Assembly: GCA_032207245.1 (NCBI GenBank)
Contig: CM063502.1
Location: 50,598,617-50,662,616 of the forward strand
Origin: Pardosa pseudoannulata
Taxonomy: Eukaryota > Arthropoda > Arachnida > Araneae > Lycosidae
Reading direction: 5' to 3'
DNA: 64,000 nucleotides
Numbering within the stretch: the first letter of the stretch is position 1; every line of letters begins with the position of its first letter. This document shows positions 34,010-46,100 of this stretch, in pieces. Both the position numbers and the translations under genes were made by a program. Below the pieces are notes generated by a model that was not told where the DNA came from, did no database searches, and saw only the letters and a list, made by a program, of their open reading frames with translations.

Positions 34010-37000
34010 GTTGTTATTTTAGTAGTTTAATAAGTTTGACAAAAACTATTTTTTACTTTATTTATTTTATTCATTCTTGACATTAATACTTAGTATGATA
34101 TCTGCAAAAATAGTGATTGATTTTTCAGAGTAAGACTTTTTTTTTTTTAAACAGAAATAAGGCTGTGATTAATTTTAAAAAAATCATTTTATTAGACCTA
34201 TATTAAATTTTGATGTGACATTATTCATCTAGTCAACAAATCTATTCACATTGAAAATCTATTTCCTTTTTCTTTAATATTTTATGATTTGCTTGGTAAC
34301 AGTAATCTAATTTAGTTTCTTACTAATTAAAATATAATAGTTTGGCATTCATGGCAGTCTATTTCTTTAGATATATATTATTAAAATGATATATAAAATA
34401 ATTTCAAATACATCATGTATGTAAAAATGTGCATCTGTCGTTTAAAATTGATCTCAAAACTAGATTTGACAAAGCTCCTTGCCATTTTTTAGTTGATAAA
34501 TATATTTTAAATATCTGTGTATACAATAATATAATTAGTGGGACTATTGTATAATTGTATTTTGTTTTTTTTATGTGTAATTAAAGGAATCTTCACAGAA
34601 AAAAAAAATCTTTCACAAAATTTGGTCATTGGGATGCATTTTTGTTGGCATAGATGGGGTTAGGTAAAAATGGGTGCACAAGTGGGTCAACAAATAAGTA
34701 AGTTTTTAGATTGCTTAATTAGTTTGTACTTAAGTTTCTTGCTTGACATTTCCATAACAAGCTATTTAATACATTAGAGGTAAACTTGTCATTAATTGAG
34801 TTTATTAAATTATATTTTGAGTCTTTAATAAAATGTAGTAAAATTATGACTGTGCTTTAGTGTAATACAAATATTTTTTCACTGCTGAATTTACATGACT
34901 GCATAAAAGAATATCTATGCTATTTGATACTTTGTCATCTAATATCACTTGTTTATACTTCCTTTACTTAGGAAAAGCAGACTGCAGTCTAATTTATTGG
35001 GTAAAATTAGCAATGCTTGTTACTGCACTGTCTGAATTGTAATAAATTTTTATTACTGTTGAACTTAAAAATATTTCAGGTAACATAATTTTTATTTCTT
35101 TGATATAATTTTAAGTACTAATTTTATTAAGATGTATAAAAATATTACTAGACAAAATATTAAATATTTAGTGATACTTTAAATTTCTGTTCTTGTACCC
35201 TGAAATGTAAAAAAAAAAAAAAATATGCTGTTAGAACATTTAACTACTCATAATTTGGATTAGGCTTCTACTTACTTTTTATTATTGATCTTGTGAAATT
35301 TTCATTGGGTTTCCCCTGTAAAATACTCTTGTTGAATATTTGTATATAAATGCAAGAAGATGTTTTTAACACAGTAAGATTCTGTTATGGTTATTGGAAT
35401 ATATGTGTATATATCTGATTTGTGTTTCATGAATAAAATATTTATTTCATTTTGTATAGTTTTGTTATCAGAATTAAAGATATTTAAATATGAAATTTTA
35501 ATGAACTTTGTATTTGGAAGTTGTCTGTGTATTAAATTTTTATTATCTTTGATTGAGTATTTGGTGAAGTATCACCATGTTTTAGAAGCAATTTTAGTTT
35601 TATTATTATATTTTAATTTCACCTAAATGTGTGCTATAAAACTTGTTAGCTGAAAGCTGACAAATGTCTTAAAGCAAAAAACAACATTGCACAAATACAC
35701 ACCCACCCATCCAAGCATACACAAGGATGTGTATTCAAACACACACTAATGTTCTCAGTCATATAAATAAAATATTTTATTCAGTTTTATTATATTATAT
35801 ATTAATGTGTTTACCTGATTAATGTGCTGTTTTTCCTTCCTTTCATTCAAATTATTATTTCACTCATAACATTGTAAATCATGAAAAACCATTACATCAT
35901 TAATCATATGTAAAAAAGAGTTTCTCACAACATGTTATTTAAATGAATCTCATTTTTCTGATATCTCCATTTGTAAGGGCTATCAATGTAATCAGATATT
36001 TTATTTATTTTTTTAAAGAGTTGTATGCAACTTATTTCCTATATGTAATTCCTGTGCTGTAAAATGTTTTCCAAGATGTCCTGCATTATACAGCCCTTAT
36101 GTAAATATAAAATAAAGCGATTTAAAAGTTTTAAAAAAGCGTCTTTATTTTCAGCTGTTCTTACTCATAACATATCTATCATTATATATTTTAGTTATAT
36201 TTTATATGGATTTTAATTGCATTGTTTGTCCATGGTTGGCTTGTGTTATTTAAGGTTTATCAATTTTTCATTACTGTTATACATAATGGTTGATTTAGTA
36301 TTTAAGATATTTAATAATCATATTGGTATTCTGGAATTAGAAAAAATATAAATAATTAGTTCTTTGTGAGAGAAGAGTAGTTTTTCCTTTCTATAATAAG
36401 TTAAAGCAAACAGAGAGAAGTATTCTAAATCACTAGTAGACTTGTTATAGCTATGAAAGTATTATTAGAACTTTCTTAATTTTATTATTTATTAAATTTT
36501 GTCTATTTATTAGCAAGTTGTTTTATAATATCTTAACTTTCTTATAATAATATACAAGGCTTATTATTACATATGTATTTAATCTTTATTAAATAGTTTT
36601 TTATAACTTTATATAGTATTTAATATATATATTGTGTTTCTGTCTGAAAGTGTGGACAAGGAGAAAATGTCCTCCATATTGTAAAATGCATTTTAGCATG
36701 ATCACACCACATCTTAGAACTTGACTTATGATCAAATTGATTCTAAAATAAACTTACGACTTGCATTATTACAGAATAAGACAAAAAAAAAAAAAAAAGC
36801 TTGTAGTTGTACTACAGTTAAGTTTCATTTGTCAATTATTATACTGAAGTTTTTCAGTACTTTTAAATAATTGTTAGCATTTTTCTAATTTGGTCTGTAA
36901 AATCGGTATTTTCAAGCCTCTGACTAGCTTTCATTCCTGCCTATATTTCATTTTTATGGGGGAGAATTTTGAAATAGTTCATGACATCCATATTGCAGTT

Positions 37001-37052
37001 GGACATGTACTAAAACTATGATTCTGAATTATATCAAAAACTTCTTTCTCAG
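34010..37052. other. Intergenic AT-rich DNA
   Basis: No exon or element was recognised. A well-formed AATAAA lies at 36111-36116 on the plus strand, in a context that reads like the end of a 3' UTR. It could be a distal FNBP4 polyadenylation site, in which case the Gypsy element would sit inside the 3' UTR. Without transcript data this is only a possibility. Confidence 0.4.
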
Positions 37053-37090
37053 GTTGCAAAAGGAAAAGACGTCCTGACAGAGACAACAAA
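37053..37090 (+). CDS. Candidate exon of an unrecognised gene
   Basis: TTCTTTCTCAG ends 37052 and GTAAGA starts 37091, both strong splice signals around 38 bases. Read from the third base it encodes CKRKRRPDRDNK, a basic cluster like a nuclear localisation signal, leaving in phase 0. That exit phase matches the entry of the next candidate exon at 38765. I recognise no family. It could equally be a chance splice-like segment. Confidence 0.3.
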
Positions 37091-38764
37091 GTAAGAGAAA
37101 GTTGAAAGAGGTGGATTTTTTTTTTCTAAATGATATACTTAGTTTTTTTTAGGATACTTATAATCAGACTTCTTTATGAAAGCTAATTTAAATATTGTTG
37201 AGTTTCCAAAAAGTTTTTTTTTTTTTTTTAAAGGTGACTTTTAAAGGTGCAGTTGTTGATAAAGGTTATATTTAAAGTGATGCTGAAAAGGTTTTTAATT
37301 TGCTATTTTTTAAAAGATTTTTAACTGATTTTGACTATATGTACTTTTTTAATATCAGTTTATGTAAAATAGATCTATCTTATATTCATTTTTAAGTATT
37401 TTTTTCAAAATTTGATTATGATGTATTATAAGCATTTATTGAACATTCCTTATCTGGTAGATAATCATTAAAGAGTGTTCTCCAGAAATGATTGTTTATA
37501 TCGCTATGTCATGATTTTCAAATCACATCTTTATAAAAAGTTAGTTTTGTTCTCAGTAAATCCTTAAAAACTTATTTTCTAGTTTCTGGATAAAGAGTAG
37601 GAACCCTGTATAAATGCATATGTGTATATGTGCTTAATACAACTCTGAATTTTAGTGCTCCATTTGAATAATTAAGTTGGTCATTGTTATAAATAAAGAT
37701 ATTTTAATGAACTCAACATTTAGTATAGACCATTTAAGGCTTTTAAAGGAATTAATTGATAGAAACCAAATTTCTTTTCGAAATACTTTCATTAGGTACC
37801 CTTGAATTTAATTGGAATTGAGAAAATCTCTAACTTATTTCTAGCTGGTTGTGAATTGGCTTTAAGGAGTAGGTCTCGGTATCAATAGCTCTTGTGTAGC
37901 AAAAAAGGGGATTGTAGAGCTCCAAATCAAACTATTGATTCAGAAAGATGAGTGGACATTATACCTAATAATGTTTTAAGCTGTATAGGAATTCACAAAA
38001 TCAGAGTGATTGAATTCTAGAAATCTTTATTAAAAAACTACTGTTTCTGTATGTTTACAGAGCAATTTCTTGTTAATAATATTATAGCAACTCTCTATAT
38101 TAAACTTTTTATTGCAGTAATGAGCTTTTCTAAAACAGAAATATTTGGTAGCAGTACCTTAGTATGATTGACCAGTGCTGAGTTAGAGCATTTTTTGAAA
38201 AATCCAGGGTAGCAGATGTTTATTCAAAATTTAAGGTTGTTTCCACATGCAGAATTTTTGTTTGGATTTTCATGGAGAAGTTTATGGGGACCCAAAGAAT
38301 GTATTTCAGAAGAAAATAGTTTTCTAATAAACATTTCTGTCAAGAACCAATTTTAGGCTTAAAATGCCTATACTTATTGGAAGTTACTTATCACAACTTT
38401 TGTCATTTTGATTTTAAATATAAAATTTAAGAATCTCCCTCTTACTTTCTCACATGCACAGGTTTTACAGATTTTAATATTTTTTATGGATATATATATG
38501 AACGATGAAATCATAAATTTCTTACAAACAAAAGTACACATTAATGAAATATAATTTCTCAGTTATAAAATCCTAAAATGTTATGATTATATAAAAAATA
38601 AATTCATGCAATGCTGTATTTAGGCAAAAATATTACATGTAATGTATGCAATATTTTTGTCTGTTAAATGAATAAATTATGGTTATTCTAATTTATTTTT
38701 TTATCGGAAAAGACACCAAGAAATGCAACCAACAAGTTACAAACTATGATTTCTTTTCTCACAG
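37091..38764. other. Non-coding AT-rich stretch between candidate exons
   Basis: No recognisable element. If the two candidate exons are real this is their intron. Confidence 0.35.
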
Positions 38765-38875
38765 GCTTTATGTTCTGAATGTGAATCACATCAAAAGAAA
38801 GTAATTTCTCTCTTTAAACACATTGGGGACACACCATATGAAAGTTTTGTATCTCGTGGGCTGTTATATATATAA
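38765..38875 (+). CDS. Candidate terminal exon of an unrecognised gene
   Basis: Acceptor TTCTTTTCTCACAG ends 38764; the frame then runs 36 codons to TAA (38873-38875). It encodes ALCSECESHQKKVISLF and a short tail. Joined in phase to the candidate exon at 37053 it gives a basic cluster followed by a C-x2-C-x2-H pattern. It stops two bases before a transposable element begins. A weak donor (AAA|GTAATT near 38801) would allow splicing onward. The function is unknown, and it may be fortuitous. Confidence 0.25.
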   Translation, partial: ALCSECESHQKKVISLFKHIGDTPYESFVSRGLLYI

Positions 38876-38877
38876 AT

Positions 38878-39577
38878 CGTGTTTCCTCGAAAATAAGCCC
38901 TACTATGATATTCTAGGATACTCCTAAGATAAACTCTACATTGGGGGCTCATAAAATAAACCTTAGTTAAGATCTTCAGTAAGACGGTTCGCATTATTTT
39001 CATATGACTGATTAATTAGAATCTTTTTCTCGCTCCAAACTCTTGACAGTGCAATAAACTAGCCATTTAAAGACAATTTTCTCACGGAAATCAATGTTTA
39101 CATTAAAATAGAATGGAGATAAATCAACGCGGAAATTGTATGAAGCTTAAGCTACAAAATGTTACTTTGATGAAGAATGCGTGTGACAAAATATTGGACA
39201 GCTGTGTTGCCAATGACCTACGAACGGGCTGCATGGCCAAGGAGATTTCTATTAGCTTAACATAAGATGCTAGAACGAATGGTGTTTAGAGGTAATGAAG
39301 TCGTAAAAAATTTAAGCTTAACTGGCGATTTGGAGTTTTATGAGGATGATTCAGAAAAAGACGACATGGTTGGTCGATAATGGTTTTGCTCGTTTATATT
39401 TCTTGAACTTGAATAAGTGTATTTCTTGAACCCGAGTAAATGTCTAGCTTGAACATGTACAAATGCTAATTATTGTACATGAAAAATAAGGCTTTCCCTG
39501 AAAATAAGCCCCAGAGTGTCTTTGCAGTAAATATGCAAAAATTCAAATAAGGCTGAAACTTATTTTTTGGAGACATG
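38878..39577. mobile_element. Terminal-inverted-repeat element, pogo/Tigger-like
   Basis: The left end CGTGTTTCCTCGAAAATAAG and the right end (reverse complement CATGTCTCCAAAAAATAAG) are imperfect inverted repeats. Further GAAAATAAGCCC-type motifs lie subterminally near both ends. The 700-base interior holds a short plus-strand stretch near 39300-39390 (KNLSLTGDLEFYEDDSEKDD) that recalls the acidic C terminus of pogo-type transposases, but no intact frame exists. The class is tentative. It lies just beyond the FAR polyadenylation signal. Confidence 0.5.
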
Positions 39578-40093
39578 GTTGATATCTTCATAGCCTGTTA
39601 TGATGAAGACAAAAAAAAGAAACAGCGTTATTGAAAAAAAAGTACTTGTTTATTGAGCATTTCTTTTAAAATGTAAATGAACATACAATAAAAGTTTCAT
39701 CAACAATATAAATAATAATACTAAGTAATTATATGTATTGCATATCTTTAATAAGATGTAAAAAAGAAATTCCTTAGTATTTATAAAATAATTTGGCAAA
39801 ATTATTTATTTATTCTAAAAAGAAAATCTTAAGTCTGTGCAGATGAAAAAGTATTTTGTTAAGAAGTGTACATTTTGTGAGTATCTGTATACAAATTATA
39901 TCAATCGTATCTAGTAACAAAGCATTTTTCATTATTCCGTAGAAAAGGTGTTAGAATCTTTTGATGTTTACCGATTACAAGGGAGATAAATGATTAAAAT
40001 TCGTTTCCATGTATATTACAAATAAACTTTTGTCCAGGAGAATTTTCATAAATTTTCTTTACCACATGAAATGCATCAGATCCACTTGCTCAT
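39578..40093 (-). other. FAR 3' UTR and adjacent DNA
   Basis: AT-rich. On the minus strand the FAR stop is at 40094-40096 and an AATAAA lies at 39649-39654, giving a 3' UTR of about 450 bases. Confidence 0.55.
39649..39654 (-). terminator. Candidate FAR polyadenylation signal
   Basis: AATAAA on the minus strand, about 440 bases after the stop codon and followed by a T-rich stretch on that strand. Confidence 0.5.
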
Positions 40094-40172
40094 TTAAAAT
40101 AATATCATGTAAAAAGCAGAAACCAAACTTCCCACCATAGTCCATTTTATAAAAGACATCAGATACAAAGGC
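40094..40172 (-). CDS. FAR: FAR terminal exon
   Basis: Acceptor TTTTCTTTTAG precedes 40172. After completing a Leu codon it reads [20 protein letters not shown] and YMILF, then TAA (40094-40096): a C-terminal membrane segment as found in FAR enzymes. Confidence 0.8.
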
Positions 40173-43100
40173 CTAAAAGAAAAATGAAAGTTCTTTAGAC
40201 TTTCAACATCAACAATAAATTTTTAATTGATAAACTATTATGATTTGATTTACAGAGGAGAAAAAAAGTTAAAGAAAAGAAACAAGTCACATGATAAACG
40301 AGATTTTAATATAATGATGAATTTTCTCTGTCGTCTATAGATTTAATCTTTCGACTCTGTAGAATTTTTTAAGTGCTTTAATACAATTCTTTATTATTAT
40401 TATTTCCAGTGAAGCGGCACTTACTTCTTCACCATTACCAAGCCGCAGATATTTGTTGGTCTTTTTATTTTCCAATGCGGGGTAGTTTTGCCTTTGTTGA
40501 TATTCACCATACAAAGCCGCTAGTTTTTGTTGTTAAAATTGTAGGAGCACCATATAGGGAGTGCAACTTCACTCCCTACGCCAGGGGTAGGCAACGCGGC
40601 GCCCCCGATCGATTTTTAATGCGCCCATGCTGGACTAATGTAAATTTATGATAGCCAGAGAGATTTACTTACTTTTGTCAAACGGCGATATACAAAAAGT
40701 AGTCAGTTGAGTTTAGGATTGTGCATAGATTAGCAGTTTGCTAAACTTGAGCGTATCTAATAACACGCACGTATTTTTTCTTAGTGTGTGATCGTATTTC
40801 GAATAGACCACTCGGAGACCTTGCATTTAAAACTACCATGTAATCCGAAATAATTCTTTTCTTTCAAAACCCTTCATGGATAAATGTAAAAGAAAAAGAA
40901 CATATTATTTTAACGATGAATGGGAACATCTATATTGTTTCGTGGATTACACAGGGAAGTGTATTTGTTTGTTGTGTAATATTAGTGTTGCGTTTCCCAA
41001 GAAAAGTAATATTGAACGACATTTTAAGACCGTTCATACCAATTTTGATAGTGACTATCCAATGAACTCTGAATTTAGAAAAAAAAAAATTATTTCTTTA
41101 AAATCTTTAATAACTAACCAGCAAAGTTTTTTTACTAAACCACTGCAACAACATAAAGCAGCAACAATCGCGTCATATAAAATATCGCATTTGCTAGCTA
41201 AGAATAAAAAACCATTTACAGATGGAGAATTAGTGAAAGAAGCCATGTTAGAAGCTGCTGATTCACTTTTTGAAGAATTTAAAAATAAAAAAGAAATAGT
41301 TTCAGCAACAATCATGTTGCAATTATCAGCACGAACTGTTACTAGAAGAATTGAAGTAATTGCGGAGAATTTGGAGACAGAATTATCAAATAATATGGAA
41401 AATTGTATTTTCTTTTCGCTACAGAGGGATGAATCGACAGACGTGACAAATATATCACAGTTAGCAATTTGCGTGAAGATGGTATTTTCTGATTTTACAA
41501 CAAATGAAGAATTCCTTAAAGTTCTACCATTAAATTGAAGCACTAGAGGAGAAGATACCTTTTCTACTTTTAAAAAGTATATAACAGATGTAAAATTACC
41601 TGTAAAAAAGTTATCGTCAATTACAACAGACGGGGCACCAGCGATGACTGGTAAGAAAAAAAATTTATTGCCTTATGTAGACAGGATTCCTTATTCCCTA
41701 AATTTATTTCTTATCATTGCCTCATACATCAGGAAATGTTATGCGCAAAAACAATCGGATTTCAACACGTATTTACGATAGTAACAAAAATTATTAATTC
41801 CATAAGATCGGGAGCTATGCAACACAGATTGTTTAAATTACTTTTAGAAGATGAGGAAGTTCAGTTCACAAATCTTCTTTTACATATTGAAGTGAGGTGG
41901 CTGAGCAGAGGTAAAATACTTGAGAGGTATATCATGCTTTTGCCACAAAAAAAGAAATTTATTGCATCAAGAGGCGAATTTTACGAGCAATTAGAAAATA
42001 AGGATTGGGTAATCGACCTCGGATTTCTGACAGATATAACGGCAAAGTTGAATAAATTAAATTTAAAAATACAAGGGAAAAATCAGCATATCGCTGACAT
42101 GATTAGTACAGTAAATGCATTCAAATGCAAGTTAGTGTTGTTGAAATCCCATCTATTGAAAAAATCATTATCACATTTCCCAAATATAAAATATACTGTT
42201 GAGAGTTTAAATTTGAATGAGGAAAATTTTACTCTTACATCATATTTAGAAATTATAGATAAGCTAATAGAAGAGTTTTCTTCTAGATTTGAAGATTTTG
42301 CAGTATTAGAACCCGTTTTAAGATTTTTCATAAATCCATTCAATGTTACTGAAGATGATGTCCTTGAAATAGTTTCAGTGTATTTGGAGCTTTATAATAT
42401 CGAAGACCTAGAATTAGAAATAATAAACTTGCAAAGTGATATTATTTTAAAAGCGCATAGTAATGATAAAATGTTTTGGAACTTAGTCGATGAAAATAAG
42501 TATCCTATTTTAAGGAAATGTGCGCTAAAATTTTATTCATATTGTGTAATAACATGCAATTACGAGTCTTTGTTCTCAAATATGAAATATTTGAAATTAA
42601 AATACCGAACAAAGCTTAATGACTCACATTTATATAATTGTTTAAGGACCGGGAACTCTAAATATATCCCCAATTATAAGAAATTAGCAGAAAATATGGA
42701 CACCCGAGTTTCACACTGAATTATATGTATCATTATGTTTGACACCAACAAAATAAAGTTATAAAAAATCTGTTTTTTTATGCCTATTTATACCTGTTGA
42801 TTATCTATAAAATATGCGCCCTCGGTGATTTTCAAATTTAATATTGCGCCCTTAAGGACAAACAGGTTGCCGACCCCTGCCCTACGCTTTCATGATATTC
42901 AGTTTCGAATATTTTGCAGTTCAATTTTAACTACTTAACCGCTTATGATTACTTTTTTCATACCTCAACAAACTTGAATTGAAAAATCTGTTGTAGCCTT
43001 CTTCCTTTGACATTCTCGCTTACACTCATAGAAAATAATGTAATTATTTTCGTTAGTTATGTTTTTGTTTTTACTTTTACAAACACTACCAAATAAAAAA

Positions 43101-46100
43101 TATCTGTTTTTTAGTTACGCTAACGCGTTATTTTATGATCTTAAATAAAAATGCGCATTGCCCAGGAATCATGAAGCGGTGTAGTAGGTAAACCGGAAGT
43201 AGCAGTTTTCCTGCTAGTGTTTGTGTTAAATAACCCAAAAGTTGATTGAAAACTACATTTTTGCTATATTGTACGCATTTAAAATTTGGTTTAAGTCAAA
43301 ACCTAGTCAAGTTATCGTGTTCACACACAAAACCAAAAATAGTATTTTCGGACTAAGGGAGGCCGACGATTTGCCTCCGACGAGGTGAAACAGTTCGCGA
43401 CAATGCGACTAAACACGTGAAGGTAGAATTTTTACCCGGAGGGAATATTTAAACGCATGCCACAAAGCTACAAGCACTTAAATCAATATAGAATCTATTT
43501 CGAGAAATAACCTGATGTATGTACTATCCATTGGCCGTATTAGTTGTATGAAATAAAATGTAGATACATATTTCACTGCAAGCTTTGCAACCGTACTTTT
43601 AGATAACCTGTCGTATCTTAGCTTTTCCAATCGTATAGCTACCATTTTTTATAAGGCTTATGGATGAAATAAATGAACTCTTTGAAGATATTTCTCAACT
43701 TTTTAAGCAGCTCATGATATTTTCAAGAGTAAATAAACGAAAGAGTAAATACTTACAAGTATTTAGGACGACTTTGAAAACCAGGTGTTGTATAATCGTT
43801 TTGATACATAGGTGAACCCTTTACAAGAATCTTGCATAAATTATCCATTGCGAAGTCTTCACCCAAATCAATACGGAAGAGCTGAAAGACATTAAAAAAA
43901 ATGTTGTATGAGTAGGACCAATTGTAGCTGTTTAGCCATCCCGGACAAAAATGTAAAATACCGCCACGTTCCCTCCCAATAAAAACTATTGTTGAAAGAA
44001 AGAAATTGTTGATGGATACAAACATCTGAACTTCAAAAGTTTTTGCAAATGAAAAGCAAAATGATAGAGAAAAATATATTTATTAAATACCATAAAATAA
44101 ACCAAAATTCAAAAAGAAAGACAAAAAGGAATCCCCCACCAATTCTGCATATCCGTTTAATCATTAAATATTGTGAAATCAATCTCACAAAATTGATGCT
44201 GAGATTTTCCGCTATCCCGTGAAATGTATATAATATATAGGTATATAGCATTTTTGGTAATTATTTAAATATATATCTTTGTTATGGTTGTTTTCTTCTG
44301 TATCAAGGATTGTAAATATTTTTAGCTTTTAGACACAAAGAGTGTAAATACGAACTGTTGACTTTACTGTTAACTTCGAACTGTTAAGCGAATGAAAAAT
44401 CCGTTTTGTATAAATTTCGATACAATTTGATATTTATCATATCGATAGTTTTCTTGCACTCGTGTATAAAAGGCAATCCATGAATTCAATTTCAATTAAA
44501 AAGTTGTTTATATTCATAGGATAAATAGGTGAAGTTGTGCGCAAAGAATTTATTGTGAAACAAAAAGTATTGGAATTTTGGTATTTAAGGGGGCTTTGGA
44601 CTTTCAGCTGGTCGAAACTGAACTGACAATACAACAATTTTATCTCAATAAATTGTAAAAGCCTGAAAAGCAAAATTATTGATATAAAATAATTGTCTTT
44701 TGATATATAAATAATTGTCTAAGCATGAAAAGCAAAAATGGTTTTGTTATATCTTGTATTCCGTAATGAATATAATAATTTCAACAACATGAAATGCAAT
44801 TATTTCTAGAAATAATTTCAAATGTTTTCCCATTTTTTTTAATGATTATTTGAAACACTCCAGGTGAATTTCTGTATTTTCCCTCTGAAATTTATCAACT
44901 ATTTATTTTATAGCATATACAATAAATAACGTTAATAATGTAAGCGTATAGCGTAAAAAGGTTTCTACTATTAGTATTGCTTTTTTTTATTTTTTTTATT
45001 GATTTTAATATTTCTTAAGAATGCGTACGATAAGTTCTAAGTTTTATGATAAAGTCTAAATGGTACTGTATGAATAAAAAAAAATCCCTATTATGCATTA
45101 AACGAATGCGCGTGGAGCATTGTAATAAGGATAAGTTTTAAATGTTGTTCCGGGTTCCGGCTCCTAGTTCCGATGTTCCGGGCACAGCGTAAGTGCAGTT
45201 GGCGATGACGCTTGGTCAACAAAGGCACACGAATGGGACGTTTGCTGCGTAGCCCCATATACAAGTGTCCGCTGAACAGTGTGCTCCGATGCTATTCTAC
45301 TTGGCTCTGCATTGTATTGGGTTGTCAGCTGAGCCACTGTCTGTCTCCGGTTTTGCTTCACCATGCGAGACAGTCTTCGATGACCTCTTTCTTTGATAGC
45401 GCGAGTACTTCCAACATCATGTCGTCTACTGCTGGTTTCCCCGTCATTCATCCCCTTTACATAAGTACTAACAACTGTAGTTCGAGAACAACCCACGAGT
45501 CGTGCAGTTTCGGAAATACTTGTTCCGAGCCTTCGAGCCATTACAATCTGCCCTCTATCAAAATCGCTTAGATCCTCAGTCTTTCCCATCGCACACATAT
45601 GTAAGTGAAACAATGATTCTCCAAGCTCACAGCTCACAGAAAGAGTTGGCTACAGCACTTCCTGGGCCAAGCCCTCTAGTGCTGAATGATTCTCCAAATT
45701 CTCCAGCAGCAGTTAAATACCACTTCCACCTGATCACGTGCCTTCCACGTCATCCAGGGGAGTTCATTGCAAAATGTAGGGGTGATCATAATGTTTTGGC
45801 TCTTGTGTGTGTGTGTTATACAAAGAAAATCCAACCTGTCTTCTCTATAGAACTCAGGGATTAAAGGAATAAAAACTGCACTTCAAAATGGTATTTTCAA
45901 TTGTATTTTTTTTACAGATAATGGGATAAAATGAGTTAACATCAAAACATTTAACTTAAGTGTGAAATAATTATTAAATACTAAATTGAAAGAAGAAAAA
46001 CTTACTTCCTTATCCGTAGCATTCAACTTATTGGCAAGAGACTCAAAATTTTCAGATTTGAATGTCCATTCATTCGTCATGAAGAAAAGAATGGCATTCC

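Larger units (their letters stand above)
43882..46005 (-). other. FAR intron carrying a Tc1 fragment
   Basis: AT-rich. Contains the truncated Tc1 element (45164-45816). A small duplicated motif (AAAGCAAAA/AATAATTGTCT) recurs around 44670-44745. Confidence 0.5.

Noticed and set aside
40409..40651. 80-codon plus-strand frame
   Set aside because: It runs across the left terminus and target duplication of the hAT element, so it is a chance frame joining intron and transposon.
41055..41543. 162-codon minus-strand frame
   Set aside because: Antisense shadow of the hAT transposase, which has clear domains on the plus strand.
45212..45864. Two plus-strand frames of about 120 codons
   Set aside because: Antisense of the Tc1 helix-turn-helix region and its terminal repeat.
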